From the NCBI GenBank assembly GCA_037127255.1, contig JBANSL010000009.1, positions 26,748,475 through 26,812,474 on the forward strand: 64,000 nucleotides of DNA, read 5' to 3'. The notes beneath the pieces were generated by a model, which made no database searches, was not told the DNA's origin, and was given only the letters and a program-made list of their open reading frames with translations. Below are positions 11,941-21,393 of this stretch, in pieces. The translations under genes and the position numbers were made by a program. The stretch is from Persicaria tinctoria (lineage: Eukaryota; Streptophyta; Magnoliopsida; Caryophyllales; Polygonaceae). Within the stretch, counting starts at the first letter, position 1, and every line of letters begins with the position of its first letter.

Positions 11941-12751
11941 CTAGTGGTCATTCCCGTCACGGGTTTACTTTTTTAAAAAAATTGATATTGTATATTCCAT
12001 ATAAACAATAATTTATATTACTTGTATTAACTTATAGTTTCAATCTTATAATTTTAACGGTTTATTTCATTAGTAACTTTATATAACATGGAGTACATGT
12101 TATAGGAAGCAAGTTTTTTTAAAAAAAATATTTTTTATTTTATAATTTAAGTTTTTTCTTACATATATAAATATAATTATTTTATATTTTTATCCATTGC
12201 TATCATATTTTCTCAAATAAATTAAATTAATCTACATTTATCCATTTGTCATATACCTAAATAATATTTACTCCAATTATTATATTTGTACAAAATATAA
12301 ATAATATTATTTTATTCTTTTAATTTTCATCTGTTATTTTATTCTTTTAATTTTCTTCTTTTATTTACATTAATCAATTAATTATTCAAATAAGTTTCTT
12401 CAAAATTTATTTCTAGCTAGTTTTTTTTGGATCACTTATTATTTTATTCTTGTAATTTCCTTCTTTGATTTACATTACTCAATTGATTCTTCGAATAAGT
12501 TACTTAAATTTTTATTTTTAGTCAGTTTTTATTATATGGTTTACTTATTCAAACTAAAGCTTACTCTTATTTCATTTAATAATATGAAAAATTGTGTTTA
12601 AAGAGTACTTTTTTAACAATTGTGGTAGAAGAAGAGTTTTTTTTTTAATTGAAAAGAAAGAAAAATAAATAGCATATATGATACTAATGAATGAACAATA
12701 AATGACCAAAAAAACTTATTTTACTATATAAAAAGAAGATATAGATATAGA
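11941..12751 (-). mobile_element. Non-autonomous Helitron (minus orientation)
   Basis: On the minus strand the 3' end reads CCCGTGACGGG (hairpin), AATGACCA, then CTAG followed by a host T. This is the Helitron signature. The proposed 5' end, TC after a host A, lies at 12751 and begins TCTATATCTATATC. The interior is AT-rich and non-coding. The 3' end is well supported. The 5' end is the best of several similar candidates. Confidence 0.6.
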
Positions 12752-13793
12752 TCGAGTAAGATTACTCCATCTACTAATTAAGGCCACATATAGTGTGATT
12801 GCATTGTCTCGTCTTCATTGCCCACAGAGACTCCTAATGTTATCGATGTCTCGTCTTCATTGCCCACAAAGACTCCTAATGTTATCGATGGTCAGCGACT
12901 CAGCGGTGTTACTGCTAGGTGGTGCCTGGCGTCGGCTCTTAGCCTATGTTGTTCCCAACATGGTTGGGTTAGGTTCGCTAGTTCGACTACATTTGTGTGG
13001 TTTTTCCAACTGTTGTATTGCACCATTTTTCCTGTGTTGTTCCCAACATGGTTGGGTTGGGTTAGGTTCGCTAGTTCGACTATATTTTGACGATTCGCCG
13101 TCTGCCAACCTTATCGACCTCTTGGGGTGTCGGGTTTGTCCGACCCTCGAATTATTTCCTAATAAAAATTCTCTGCACATATTTCAATTTTGAATATGTT
13201 TGTCTATATTTTCCAAAAAAAACTTTGTATACGTACAATTATGTAAACTAATACCCAAATTTTTAAAAAATGATTTTTCAGTTGTAACAATTGAAATTTT
13301 AAGAATATAAAATACTTTTTTTATGAATAAAATATTATTTAATATTTGGAAGATGTTAATAATGTGGATGATTCATCGGCAAATATGATAATGATCTGTA
13401 TATACTATCTATGTTTTTAATCAAATAAATTGGTTGTTATTTTAAATTTATTTCATTTAATAATCACGTAATCGAGTCACTTTTAAGTATTAAAATTATT
13501 ATAATAATATTTTAGTCATTTTTAAATATAAAAATATAATAATAATAATAATTTGCTAATTAAAAATGGATATAATAATATAATCATATAATGAAAATAA
13601 TTATTGAAGATGAGTATATTTGTAAATTTAATTAGTAGAAAAATATGAGTTTTGAGATGCTAGAGACTCTATTAATAGAGTAGAAAAATTAAGAATGGAA
13701 TGCTGGGACGAAGCATTTGAGTGAAATAAGTAAAAAAATAATATTCCTTCTTTACTTGTATCCCAGCATCTCTGTATAAATATGGCCTAATAC
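12752..13793. other. Unclassified repeats, no gene
   Basis: A 42-bp unit (TGTCTCGTCTTCATTGCCCA...) occurs twice in tandem from 12805. A longer unit containing GTTGTTCCCAACATGGTTGG occurs at about 12948 and 13036. The overlapping frames of 132 and 90 residues come from these repeats. After 13190 the sequence is AT-rich with nothing recognised. Confidence 0.5.
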
Positions 13794-14579
13794 TAGACCT
13801 GTCAAACGGGTCATTTGGATCGGATTCGGATCGGGTCATTTCGGGTCCCGAGTAATACGGGTTTAAGGTATTTTAGGGTCCCAGGTAATACGGGTTTGAC
13901 CGGGTTTACGGGTCGATTTCGGGTTGGTCAATTTTTTCTTTTTTAAATTAAAAAAAATCATGATTTGATAATTTTGCGATAAATTTAAAATTCTAAAGTT
14001 AAAGACGTTGTTCATAAGTTCTGGTGCTTGTAATTATATACTATATTTGATCTAAAATCTTTGATTTTTATTATTTCTCGTAATTTTTAATAAAATGTAA
14101 TAATATATAAAATATCAAATTTTCAAATAATTTTTTTTTAAAATTTCATGCAATTAGTAATAAGCATAGAATTGTTTTAATATTTTAATATTTTTTAGAA
14201 TTTTTATCTTTTTAAAAAAATCCGTTGAAAAATAAAAAATCAAATGTTATTGATCGGACGGAGTATTAAACAATACAAATAAATATAAAAGTTGATTTGA
14301 AAATGAAAGATCAAGTGATTGTAATTATAAAATGTAATAAATTGGAATCTCCATAAAAAAAATTTAATCATATATAATTATAAATCAATCGGGCCACCGA
14401 GTCAAATGGGTAAATCGGGTCAAAATTACCGGGTCAATCGGGTCACCGGGTCGAAACCCAGATTATCCAGACAATTTCCAGGTATTTCGGGTTCGGATCA
14501 AAATACCCGGGTTCGGGTCGAAATTTTTCCGGACGTTCGGATCGGATCGACCGGGTCGGATTGTGTTTTGACGGATCTA
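13794..14579. mobile_element. hAT-type non-autonomous element with GGGTCGGGTC-rich arms
   Basis: Termini are TAGACCTGTCAAAC on the left and, in reverse complement, TAGATCCGTCAAAACAC on the right. The 8-bp flanks CCTAATAC (13786-13793) and CCTAATGC (14580-14587) differ at one base. An 8-bp duplication with TAG-type termini fits hAT elements. The arms are repetitive (CGGGTC and its complement) around an AT-rich core. A shorter relative lies at 50996-51375. Confidence 0.8.
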
Positions 14580-15215
14580 CCTAATGCCCCTTCCTCCATC
14601 TGCCTCCCGTGACTTGAATTGAATACATTCATGGCTTCCAAACCAAACCTCCTTCCTCCATTTGCCTCCCACCCTCTCTTACCTCCTATAATAATGATTT
14701 TGATTTTAACATGAAAATGGTAAATTGGTTTAAAAAGAAAGTAAACCCAGTTTTGTCGACATTTTGATGTAAAATTCTAACATACAATTCAGGGTTTGTG
14801 AGAAAAAATCAACTCAAGTGGAGCACAAATTTAAGCAAGAGGAACGATTTCCCAAAAGAGGCCACAAATTCATTACCAAAAACAATAGAGATTCGATTGA
14901 AGACGAAGATTTCGGGGGAAATTGATAGGTACGAATTAGATCGGACAAGCGGAGAAATAGAGGGCAACACGGAATTGGTATTCCTAATCTATCTATATCT
15001 ATGTACTAAAATATACATTGTTATATGGTTAATTATGATAAAAAATTCTTTCATTAAAAATTTTATATATTAAAGTAATATATTAGTATCATATTTTATG
15101 AAAAATAAAATCAACACACACTAATACAAAAGCCGAACTTCCACATGAATTATGATAATTCTAACTGTGGACTTCATAAATTATAATAAAATAAACATTG
15201 ATTTTAAGGTTTTGT
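14580..15215. other. No recognised gene
   Basis: AT-rich spacer. A 91-residue frame at 14798-15073 has no recognisable domain and is probably chance. Confidence 0.5.
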
Positions 15216-15603
15216 TATTTGCACGGCATTATATCGCCATCGGTACGGTGTCGGTGTCGGACTCCCGGATCGGCAGCGTCGGATGCAGGTGCCGGACTCC
15301 CTGTGTGGCATAGTGGATGCCGGTGCCAGACTCCCAGTGTGGCATCCAATGCCCGAGGCGGATCTGCAGCTTTTTCAGACGATTTGACTGATGTGAACAT
15401 GGCGGATCCGAAGCTCGGCATCGGTGTCAGGTCCCGGCAAGATTTGACACCTCGTCAGGTGAGGTGACAGCGCGTGCCTGCAAAAGCTGCATATTCCCTC
15501 CACCCTTTGCCGATCTGGGAGTCCGGGACCGCCATAAGTGTATGCCGGTTTGGGAGTCCGGCACCGACACCGTACCGATGGCGAAATTTTCGCCGTGCAA
15601 ATA
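15216..15603. mobile_element. GC-rich inverted-repeat element
   Basis: The left end (TTTGCACGGC, then GCCATCGGTACGGTGTCGG) is matched in reverse complement at the right end near 15545-15603, giving inverted repeats of about 55-60 bp around a GC-rich core in an AT-rich neighbourhood. Flanks suggest a TA duplication, but this is weak. No transposase is present. The family is unknown to me. Confidence 0.6.
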
Positions 15604-15921
15604 TCAGATCTGTTTTTTTATTGAGTATGTTAGCATTTTCTTATTCTATAAATGTTACTGTAGTAACTTATTCTTAAGGTGTAAAAAAAATAATTCAAAA
15701 AAATTGATATTTTATATCATTTTTAGCTTCTTAAAATACATGTATTTTGGATCAGAGAGAATACTTGACAAGAACAACTACCTAATTGAAAAGATTGACA
15801 CTTTAGTTTATATTTTGAGAAAATGTGCCCAACAGGCCACTTTTTGGGTTCAAATTTAACAAATGTTCACGAACCTTGCATATTAGGTTAAAGTCCACCA
15901 TTTTTTTTAATCAGACGTGTG

Positions 15922-15946
15922 CCCCCCCCCCCCCCCCCCCCCCCCT
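15922..15946. repeat. Poly-C tract
   Basis: Twenty-five consecutive C residues at the start of the GC-rich captured segment. The length is likely unreliable in sequencing. Confidence 0.9.
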
Positions 15947-16050
15947 CCCCCTCCCATTCTGTTCACCGTCGTCAACACGAGCCCCTGGATCCGCCTCCCT
16001 CCCTCCCTCATCCCCGCCCCTTCTTCCTAGGCTCCCCTCGGAGATCACCG

Positions 16051-16273
16051 TGTTGACACCATCACAACTACAGGCCCAAGGATACAAGAAGCAAGCCCAA
16101 CAATTAAACAAACAAGCCCATCTGCACATCATTAGCTGTCTTGCCTTAGGACACCCTTGAAAGCCTTTGGTTCATTTTGCTTTACTGTATTATATATATA
16201 CAATGTAACCAACGCTTTCAAGAGGAATCAATCAAGAAGAAACAGCAGATGCTTTAATCCTTTAAACATAGAA
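16051..16273 (+). repeat. Copia 5' LTR
   Basis: 223 bp, beginning TGTTGACACC. It holds a TATA-like TATATATATA stretch near 16190 and ends ACATAGAA directly before the primer-binding site. Confidence 0.95.
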
Positions 16274-16286
16274 TGGTATCAGAGCC
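16274..16286 (+). other. Primer-binding site (initiator Met tRNA type)
   Basis: TGGTATCAGAGCC immediately follows the left LTR. It is the standard plant Copia site complementary to the 3' end of initiator methionyl tRNA. Confidence 0.93.
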
Positions 16287-16322
16287 TTTCTTGACCAACG
16301 TCAATTAGGCAATCTTATCACC

Positions 16323-19300
16323 ATGGAAAGTGACCAGCTTGCATCCATTGTATCTCAGCTGCAGGCCTCCATGGCATCCTCTAGCCAAAACCCAAATCTT
16401 TTTCCTTCTACCCCTAGCTTCCACACACTGAACACCATCAAGCTCTCTGCAGACAACTTCGCCATTTGGGTTCGGCAGGTCACAGCCTACCTCCGTGCCC
16501 AACGTCTTTTTCCCTTTGTCGATGGTTCTCAACCTTGCCCTCCTCTTGATCCTGCAAACCCAACTGCGCACAACGATTGGCTCTCCAAAGACCAACTGGT
16601 CATAGCCCTCCTTTCTTCTTCATTTACCGAATCTGTCATGGTTCATACTCTTGAGTGCACCACTTCTAAAGAGATTTGGGACCGTGTTCATGAGCTATAT
16701 GCTGCTCGGTCTCATGTCCAGGCTGTTCAGACCCGATTTCAACTTGCAAGTCTCAAAAAGGGGTCCGAGACGGTGACAGAATACTATGACAGAGGTAGAG
16801 CCCTTTTCTTATCCCTACAAGCAGCAGGGCAACCGATTACTGATGAGGAGTTCATCATCTCCCTTCTCGCTGGTCTTGGCACTGAATATGACGCCATGGT
16901 CACGACCATCACTACCCAACCCGCGCTCCCTCAACCCAGCACTGTTCTTCATTATATGATGATGCAAGAACATCGGATCAACCGCCAAACTGCTGCTCTC
17001 CAGGCCACGACCCAACAGGCCCTTACCAACAACACTCTGCCGGTTCCGGAGGCTAACCACACCACCACCAGGGGCGATTCAAGAGGTGGCCGGTCCTCAA
17101 ACAGAGGCCATGACAACAGGGGAGGAAGATCTTCGGTCCCCAGAGGAGATTTCAGGGGTGGTCGAGGCTCTCACCGGGGAGGGCGATCGACCTTTACCTT
17201 CACCGGTGCCCCCGACACTCGCCCTACTTGCCAACTATGCAACAAGGCTGGGCATTCTGCAGTGACTTGCTGGCATCGATTCGACAGAGCTTACCAAGCC
17301 CCGCCGCCGCCAACACTTCAAGCCCACAACACTGCCTCCAATCTCTGGTTCCCGGACTCAGCAGCAACTCACCACTTCACCCCAGATTTGGCAAACCTGA
17401 GATTCGACAACTTACCCTATCACGGCACTGAGAGTGTGGCCCTAGGCGATGGCTCTTCCATACCTATACACAATCATGGTTCTTCTTCTCTCTATTCGTC
17501 TAACCGTACTTTCCGATTATCTTCTCTTCTTCATACTCCCGCCATTAACAAAAATCTTCTTTCCGTGAATCAATTTTGCCGTGATAACGGCGTCTATTTT
17601 GAATTCCATACTGATGGTTTTTGTGTGAAGGACTCGGTGACGCAGGGGCTCCTCCTCAAGGGTTCCGTTAACGGAGGCTTGTACGTTCTGGATGCTTCAA
17701 CAGCTGTCCCATCATCACCATCGCTGCACGCCACCACCGTCAGATCTGCATCCTTTGTCCCTTCTGTCGACCCCTCTTTTGTCTGGCATTACAGGCTAGG
17801 GCACCCATCCCCTAGAGTTACTCATCAAGTATTGGGCCGATTCTCACTTAGCCCAAAACCAACTGCCAGTTCTGGCCCCTTTTGTGAATCTTGCTCATGG
17901 GCCAAGGCTCATGCTTTGCCTCATCCCTTAAGTCCTACTAAGTCCAAGTCTGTCTTGCAACTCCTATTTTGTGATGTATGGGGTCCGACTCATATTAGTT
18001 CGGTAAATGCAAACAAATATTATTTGTCTATTGTTGATGATTTTTCAAATTTCATTTGGATTTTCCCTTTTCAAAACAAGTCACAAGTCACACCTATTAT
18101 CACCACATTCATCCGTTTAATCTCAAATCAATTCTCCAAAAATATTGTGTCCATTCAAACCGACAATGGTACCGAGTTTGCGCCCTTAAAACAGCTCTTT
18201 GCTTCCCTTGGTATCACTCATCGTCTCACATGCCCCTACTCCCATCAACAAAACGGGAGTGTTGAGTGTCGTCACCGTCGGATTGTTGATACCGGGCTTA
18301 CACTTCTCAAACATGCCTCTCTTCCCCTTATCTATTGGGATTTTGCCTTCCAAGCCGCCACATTCCTTATCAATCGACTCCCTACCCCCACCCTCCACCA
18401 CATTTCTCCTTTTGAGGCCTTGTTTCATCACCCACCCGATTACAAGTTTTTTAAAGTTTTCGGGTGCTTATGTTTTCCCAACTTACGCCCTTACAACAAA
18501 CACAAACTTGATTTTCGATCCAAACCCATGGTCTTTTTGGGGTATAGCTCTCAACATCGGGGTTACATTTGCTTAGACGTGAGTGTAAACCGTACTTATA
18601 TCTCTCGAGATGTTCTTTTTCATGAGACCAAGTTTCCTTTTGCCTCCTTGACAAATCAAAACCCCCATCCAAATATTTCTTCTGAGGTTCATTTACCTCT
18701 TTTTCCACTATCAGCCTCCCTTCCCACCACTTCACACCCTCCTCAACCACCCTATTCTGCCAGCTCAGATGAACCCCAAATTACTTCTTCCCCATCTAAT
18801 TTCCACTTAACCCCTAACTCACCCACCCAGTCCCCGTCTACCTCCTCATCCTTGCCCCCGCTATCGTCTCCCACCCATCATATGCAGACCCGTTCAAAGA
18901 GCAACATTAGCCGCCCGCTTATACGCACCGATGGCACCGTTCCATGGCCACCACAAGCCCACTCCCTTACCACCTCTCTTCCAATCCCTGAGGAACCTTC
19001 CTGTTATACAGAGGCATCCAAGTATTTGCCCTGGCGAAAGGCCATGGAGAATGAAATCCGAGCCCTCATTGAAACCAAAACCTGGGTTCTCGTTCCTTCT
19101 TCTCCGCACTATAATGTTTTGGGGGTTAAATGGGTTTTTAAAACCAAGAGACGATCCGACGGGTCCATTGAGCGTCACAAGGCACGACTCGTTGCCAAAG
19201 GTTTCAATCAAATCGAGGGCGTCGATTACCATGAAACCTTCAGCCCGGTCGCCAAACCCTCTACTGTTCGCCTCCTTCTTTCCCTTGCAGCCATGAACGG

Positions 19301-20612
19301 GTGGTGTGTGCGCCAGCTCGACATCCAGAATGCATTTCTCCATGGAGCCCTTCACGAGGACGTCTACATCAAGCAGCCACCGGGCTTCATTCACCCGAAA
19401 TTCCCCTCCTTTGTCTGTAAGCTCCAAAAATCTCTCTACGGATTGAAACAAGCCCCCCGGGCTTGGTTTTCACAGCTCAGTGATGCACTAATTCAGTTTG
19501 GTTTCTCCCCTTCTCAAGCTGATTCTTCCCTATTTTATCATCGCCTTGGGTCCCTCTACATCTTCGTGCTTGTATATGTTGACGATTTATTGGTTTTTGC
19601 CTCTAATTCCACACTTTCTGTGAAGTTTGTTGATGCTCTCTCCAGGCGCTTTCCTGTCAAGGATCTGGGACCTGCTCGGTTCTTTCTGGGCGTCGAACTT
19701 CTGCGAACTCCCGTTGGCTTCTATCTGTCCCAAACAAAACACATTCGGGACCTTGTGCATCGTGCCAATATGACCAATTCCAAGCCGGTATCCACTCCAA
19801 TGACACCAGCATTTGATGCGTCGGCACCATCGGAGCCTTTCGAGGATCCCCAGCTCTACCGAAGCATTGTCGGAAGCCTCCAGTACCTTCACTTCACTAG
19901 GCCCGATGTCTCTTTTGCTGTCAATAAGCTCTCCCAATATATGCATCAGCCCAGGGTGTCTCACTGGCAGGCCGTGAAGCGCCTTCTCCGTTACTTGAAT
20001 GGCACGGCTGATTTCCATCTCCATCTCTCCTCGGCTAAGGATCATACACTATCTGCCTTCTCGGATGCTGACTGGGGCAGTGACAAGCTTGATCGGCGCT
20101 CCACCAGCGCGTATTGCATTTATCACGGCAACAACCTTGTCTCTTGGTCCACGAAAAAGCAGCCTCATGTCTCCCGGTCCTCTACCGAAGCGGAATATCG
20201 TGCCCTAGCCAACGCCACTTGTGAGACAATCTGGCTTCAGCTGTTGTTTGCTGAACTTGGCATCTTTCTTGCCCATACTCCTACTCTATGGTGCGACAAC
20301 CTCGGGGCCACTTACCTCGCCGTGAACCCAGTCCTCCATCACCGTATCAAGCACCTCTCACTCGACTACCATTTCGTGCGTGAGAGGGTTGCTAATGGCT
20401 CTCTCCGAGTTGCCTTTGTGTCCTCCAAGGATCAACTGGCTGACATGCTTACCAAGGCTCTCTCATCCTCTGCATTCATCAAAAACCGATCCCATCTTCG
20501 TCTCTGTCAGATTGGATCGCGGGGGGGTGTTGACACCATCACAACTACAGGCCCAAGGATACAAGAAGCAAGCCCAACAATTAAACAAACAAGCCCATCT
20601 GCACATCATTAG
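16323..20612 (+). CDS. Copia Gag-Pol polyprotein, intact
   Basis: The 1429-residue polyprotein supplies capsid, protease, integrase, reverse transcriptase and RNase H for a Ty1/Copia element. In order: Gag (LSADNFAIWVRQVTAYLRAQ, residues 41-60), CCHC knuckle (CQLCNKAGHSAVTC, near 303-316) after an RGG-rich linker, protease (WFPDSAATHHF, near 342), and GAG-pre-integrase (HYRLGHP, near 488). Integrase follows (FCDVWGP near 549, TDNGTEF near 613, QQNG), then RT (WVFKTKRRSDG near 929, catalytic YVDD near 1085) and RNase H with the SSTEAEYRA motif near 1286. The start is the first ATG after the primer-binding site, in context ACCATGG. No lesion is visible. The frame runs about 85 bases into the 3' LTR before stopping. 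Gag and knuckle suggest the Ale/Retrofit lineage (tentative). Confidence 0.96.
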   Translation: MESDQLASIVSQLQASMASSSQNPNLFPSTPSFHTLNTIKLSADNFAIWVRQVTAYLRAQRLFPFVDGSQPCPPLDPANPTAHNDWLSKDQLVIALLSSSFTESVMVHTLECTTSKEIWDRVHELYAARSHVQAVQTRFQLASLKKGSETVTEYYDRGRALFLSLQAAGQPITDEEFIISLLAGLGTEYDAMVTTITTQPALPQPSTVLHYMMMQEHRINRQTAALQATTQQALTNNTLPVPEANHTTTRGDSRGGRSSNRGHDNRGGRSSVPRGDFRGGRGSHRGGRSTFTFTGAPDTRPTCQLCNKAGHSAVTCWHRFDRAYQAPPPPTLQAHNTASNLWFPDSAATHHFTPDLANLRFDNLPYHGTESVALGDGSSIPIHNHGSSSLYSSNRTFRLSSLLHTPAINKNLLSVNQFCRDNGVYFEFHTDGFCVKDSVTQGLLLKGSVNGGLYVLDASTAVPSSPSLHATTVRSASFVPSVDPSFVWHYRLGHPSPRVTHQVLGRFSLSPKPTASSGPFCESCSWAKAHALPHPLSPTKSKSVLQLLFCDVWGPTHISSVNANKYYLSIVDDFSNFIWIFPFQNKSQVTPIITTFIRLISNQFSKNIVSIQTDNGTEFAPLKQLFASLGITHRLTCPYSHQQNGSVECRHRRIVDTGLTLLKHASLPLIYWDFAFQAATFLINRLPTPTLHHISPFEALFHHPPDYKFFKVFGCLCFPNLRPYNKHKLDFRSKPMVFLGYSSQHRGYICLDVSVNRTYISRDVLFHETKFPFASLTNQNPHPNISSEVHLPLFPLSASLPTTSHPPQPPYSASSDEPQITSSPSNFHLTPNSPTQSPSTSSSLPPLSSPTHHMQTRSKSNISRPLIRTDGTVPWPPQAHSLTTSLPIPEEPSCYTEASKYLPWRKAMENEIRALIETKTWVLVPSSPHYNVLGVKWVFKTKRRSDGSIERHKARLVAKGFNQIEGVDYHETFSPVAKPSTVRLLLSLAAMNGWCVRQLDIQNAFLHGALHEDVYIKQPPGFIHPKFPSFVCKLQKSLYGLKQAPRAWFSQLSDALIQFGFSPSQADSSLFYHRLGSLYIFVLVYVDDLLVFASNSTLSVKFVDALSRRFPVKDLGPARFFLGVELLRTPVGFYLSQTKHIRDLVHRANMTNSKPVSTPMTPAFDASAPSEPFEDPQLYRSIVGSLQYLHFTRPDVSFAVNKLSQYMHQPRVSHWQAVKRLLRYLNGTADFHLHLSSAKDHTLSAFSDADWGSDKLDRRSTSAYCIYHGNNLVSWSTKKQPHVSRSSTEAEYRALANATCETIWLQLLFAELGIFLAHTPTLWCDNLGATYLAVNPVLHHRIKHLSLDYHFVRERVANGSLRVAFVSSKDQLADMLTKALSSSAFIKNRSHLRLCQIGSRGGVDTITTTGPRIQEASPTIKQTSPSAHH

Positions 20613-20750
20613 CTGTCTTGCCTTAGGACACCCTTGAAAGCCTTTGGTTCATTTTGCTTTACTGTATTATATATATACAATGTAACCAACGCTTTCAAGA
20701 GGAATCAATCAAGAAGAAACAGCAGATGCTTTAATCCTTTAAACATAGAA
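20528..20750 (+). repeat. Copia 3' LTR
   Basis: Identical to the left LTR by eye. It is preceded by the purine-rich GCGGGGGGG tract and followed by the CACCG duplication. Confidence 0.95.
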
Positions 20751-20928
20751 CACCGCCTCCTTGTCGACCTCCTCCTGCCGGAATCGATCAAACTCCAATC
20801 GATCTTCATCTTCATCAATCCAAGAATCTTCATCTTCATCGATCATCAAACTCGATCCCATTCAACGGAATCGAATCGAAGAGAGGAGTCTAGATCGCAA
20901 GGGAGGAGTACGTCTAGAGCACCGCCAT

Positions 20929-21393
20929 TGTAACAGGATATTTGGCATTCACACAGTCTTCACCATATCCCCCGTTTCCATCTGTTATCTGAACACATTT
21001 TGTTATCTAAATTTCAGCAAGTCAATATTTGTATTGGGCTTAGCCCTTTTAGTGTCATTTGGGTGATATGTTAGGCTGTAACTAGGAACTAGTTTATGTG
21101 GTTGGTCATTAGGCCCATGTGAGGCAATCGTCTTCCTCCTATATGTAAGCAACAAGCAGCTAAGTTGCAGGCTATCCAATCAAATACAAAATCAATCTCC
21201 CAAATCTCAAACTCTCTCTTTATCAGTTCCATTCATCGGATCCCCTTCGAATCGGCTTCTCTCTTGCTACTAAGCTGATTTCTAGGTCCCGGTAAGCTCG
21301 CCTTCGAGGTCGCTATCGATCTTCTAGCCTGAGAATCTATCCCCGTTCTTCAATCTATTGATCGAGCCATCAACGGACGGAATTCCCGTCGCA
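20929..21393 (+). repeat. 5' LTR of the non-autonomous element
   Basis: 465 bp with canonical TG...CA ends. Confidence 0.93.

Larger units (their letters stand above)
16051..20750 (+). mobile_element. Complete Copia LTR retrotransposon, very recent insertion
   Basis: Two 223-bp LTRs (16051-16273 and 20528-20750) appear identical base for base. A perfect 5-bp target duplication CACCG sits at 16046-16050 and 20751-20755. A primer-binding site follows the left LTR, a G-rich polypurine tract precedes the right LTR, and there is one unbroken polyprotein ORF between them. Identical LTRs and an open frame imply a young and possibly still active element. The LTR ends are TG...AA rather than TG...CA if the target duplication is placed as read. 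Confidence 0.97.

Noticed and set aside
12795..13193. 132-residue frame with repeated peptide
   Set aside because: It only reflects the 42-bp and 88-bp tandem repeats.
18894..19451. 185-residue minus-strand frame
   Set aside because: Shadow of the Copia polyprotein, with no independent start context or domain.
19587..20045. 152-residue minus-strand frame
   Set aside because: Also a shadow of the Copia RT region.
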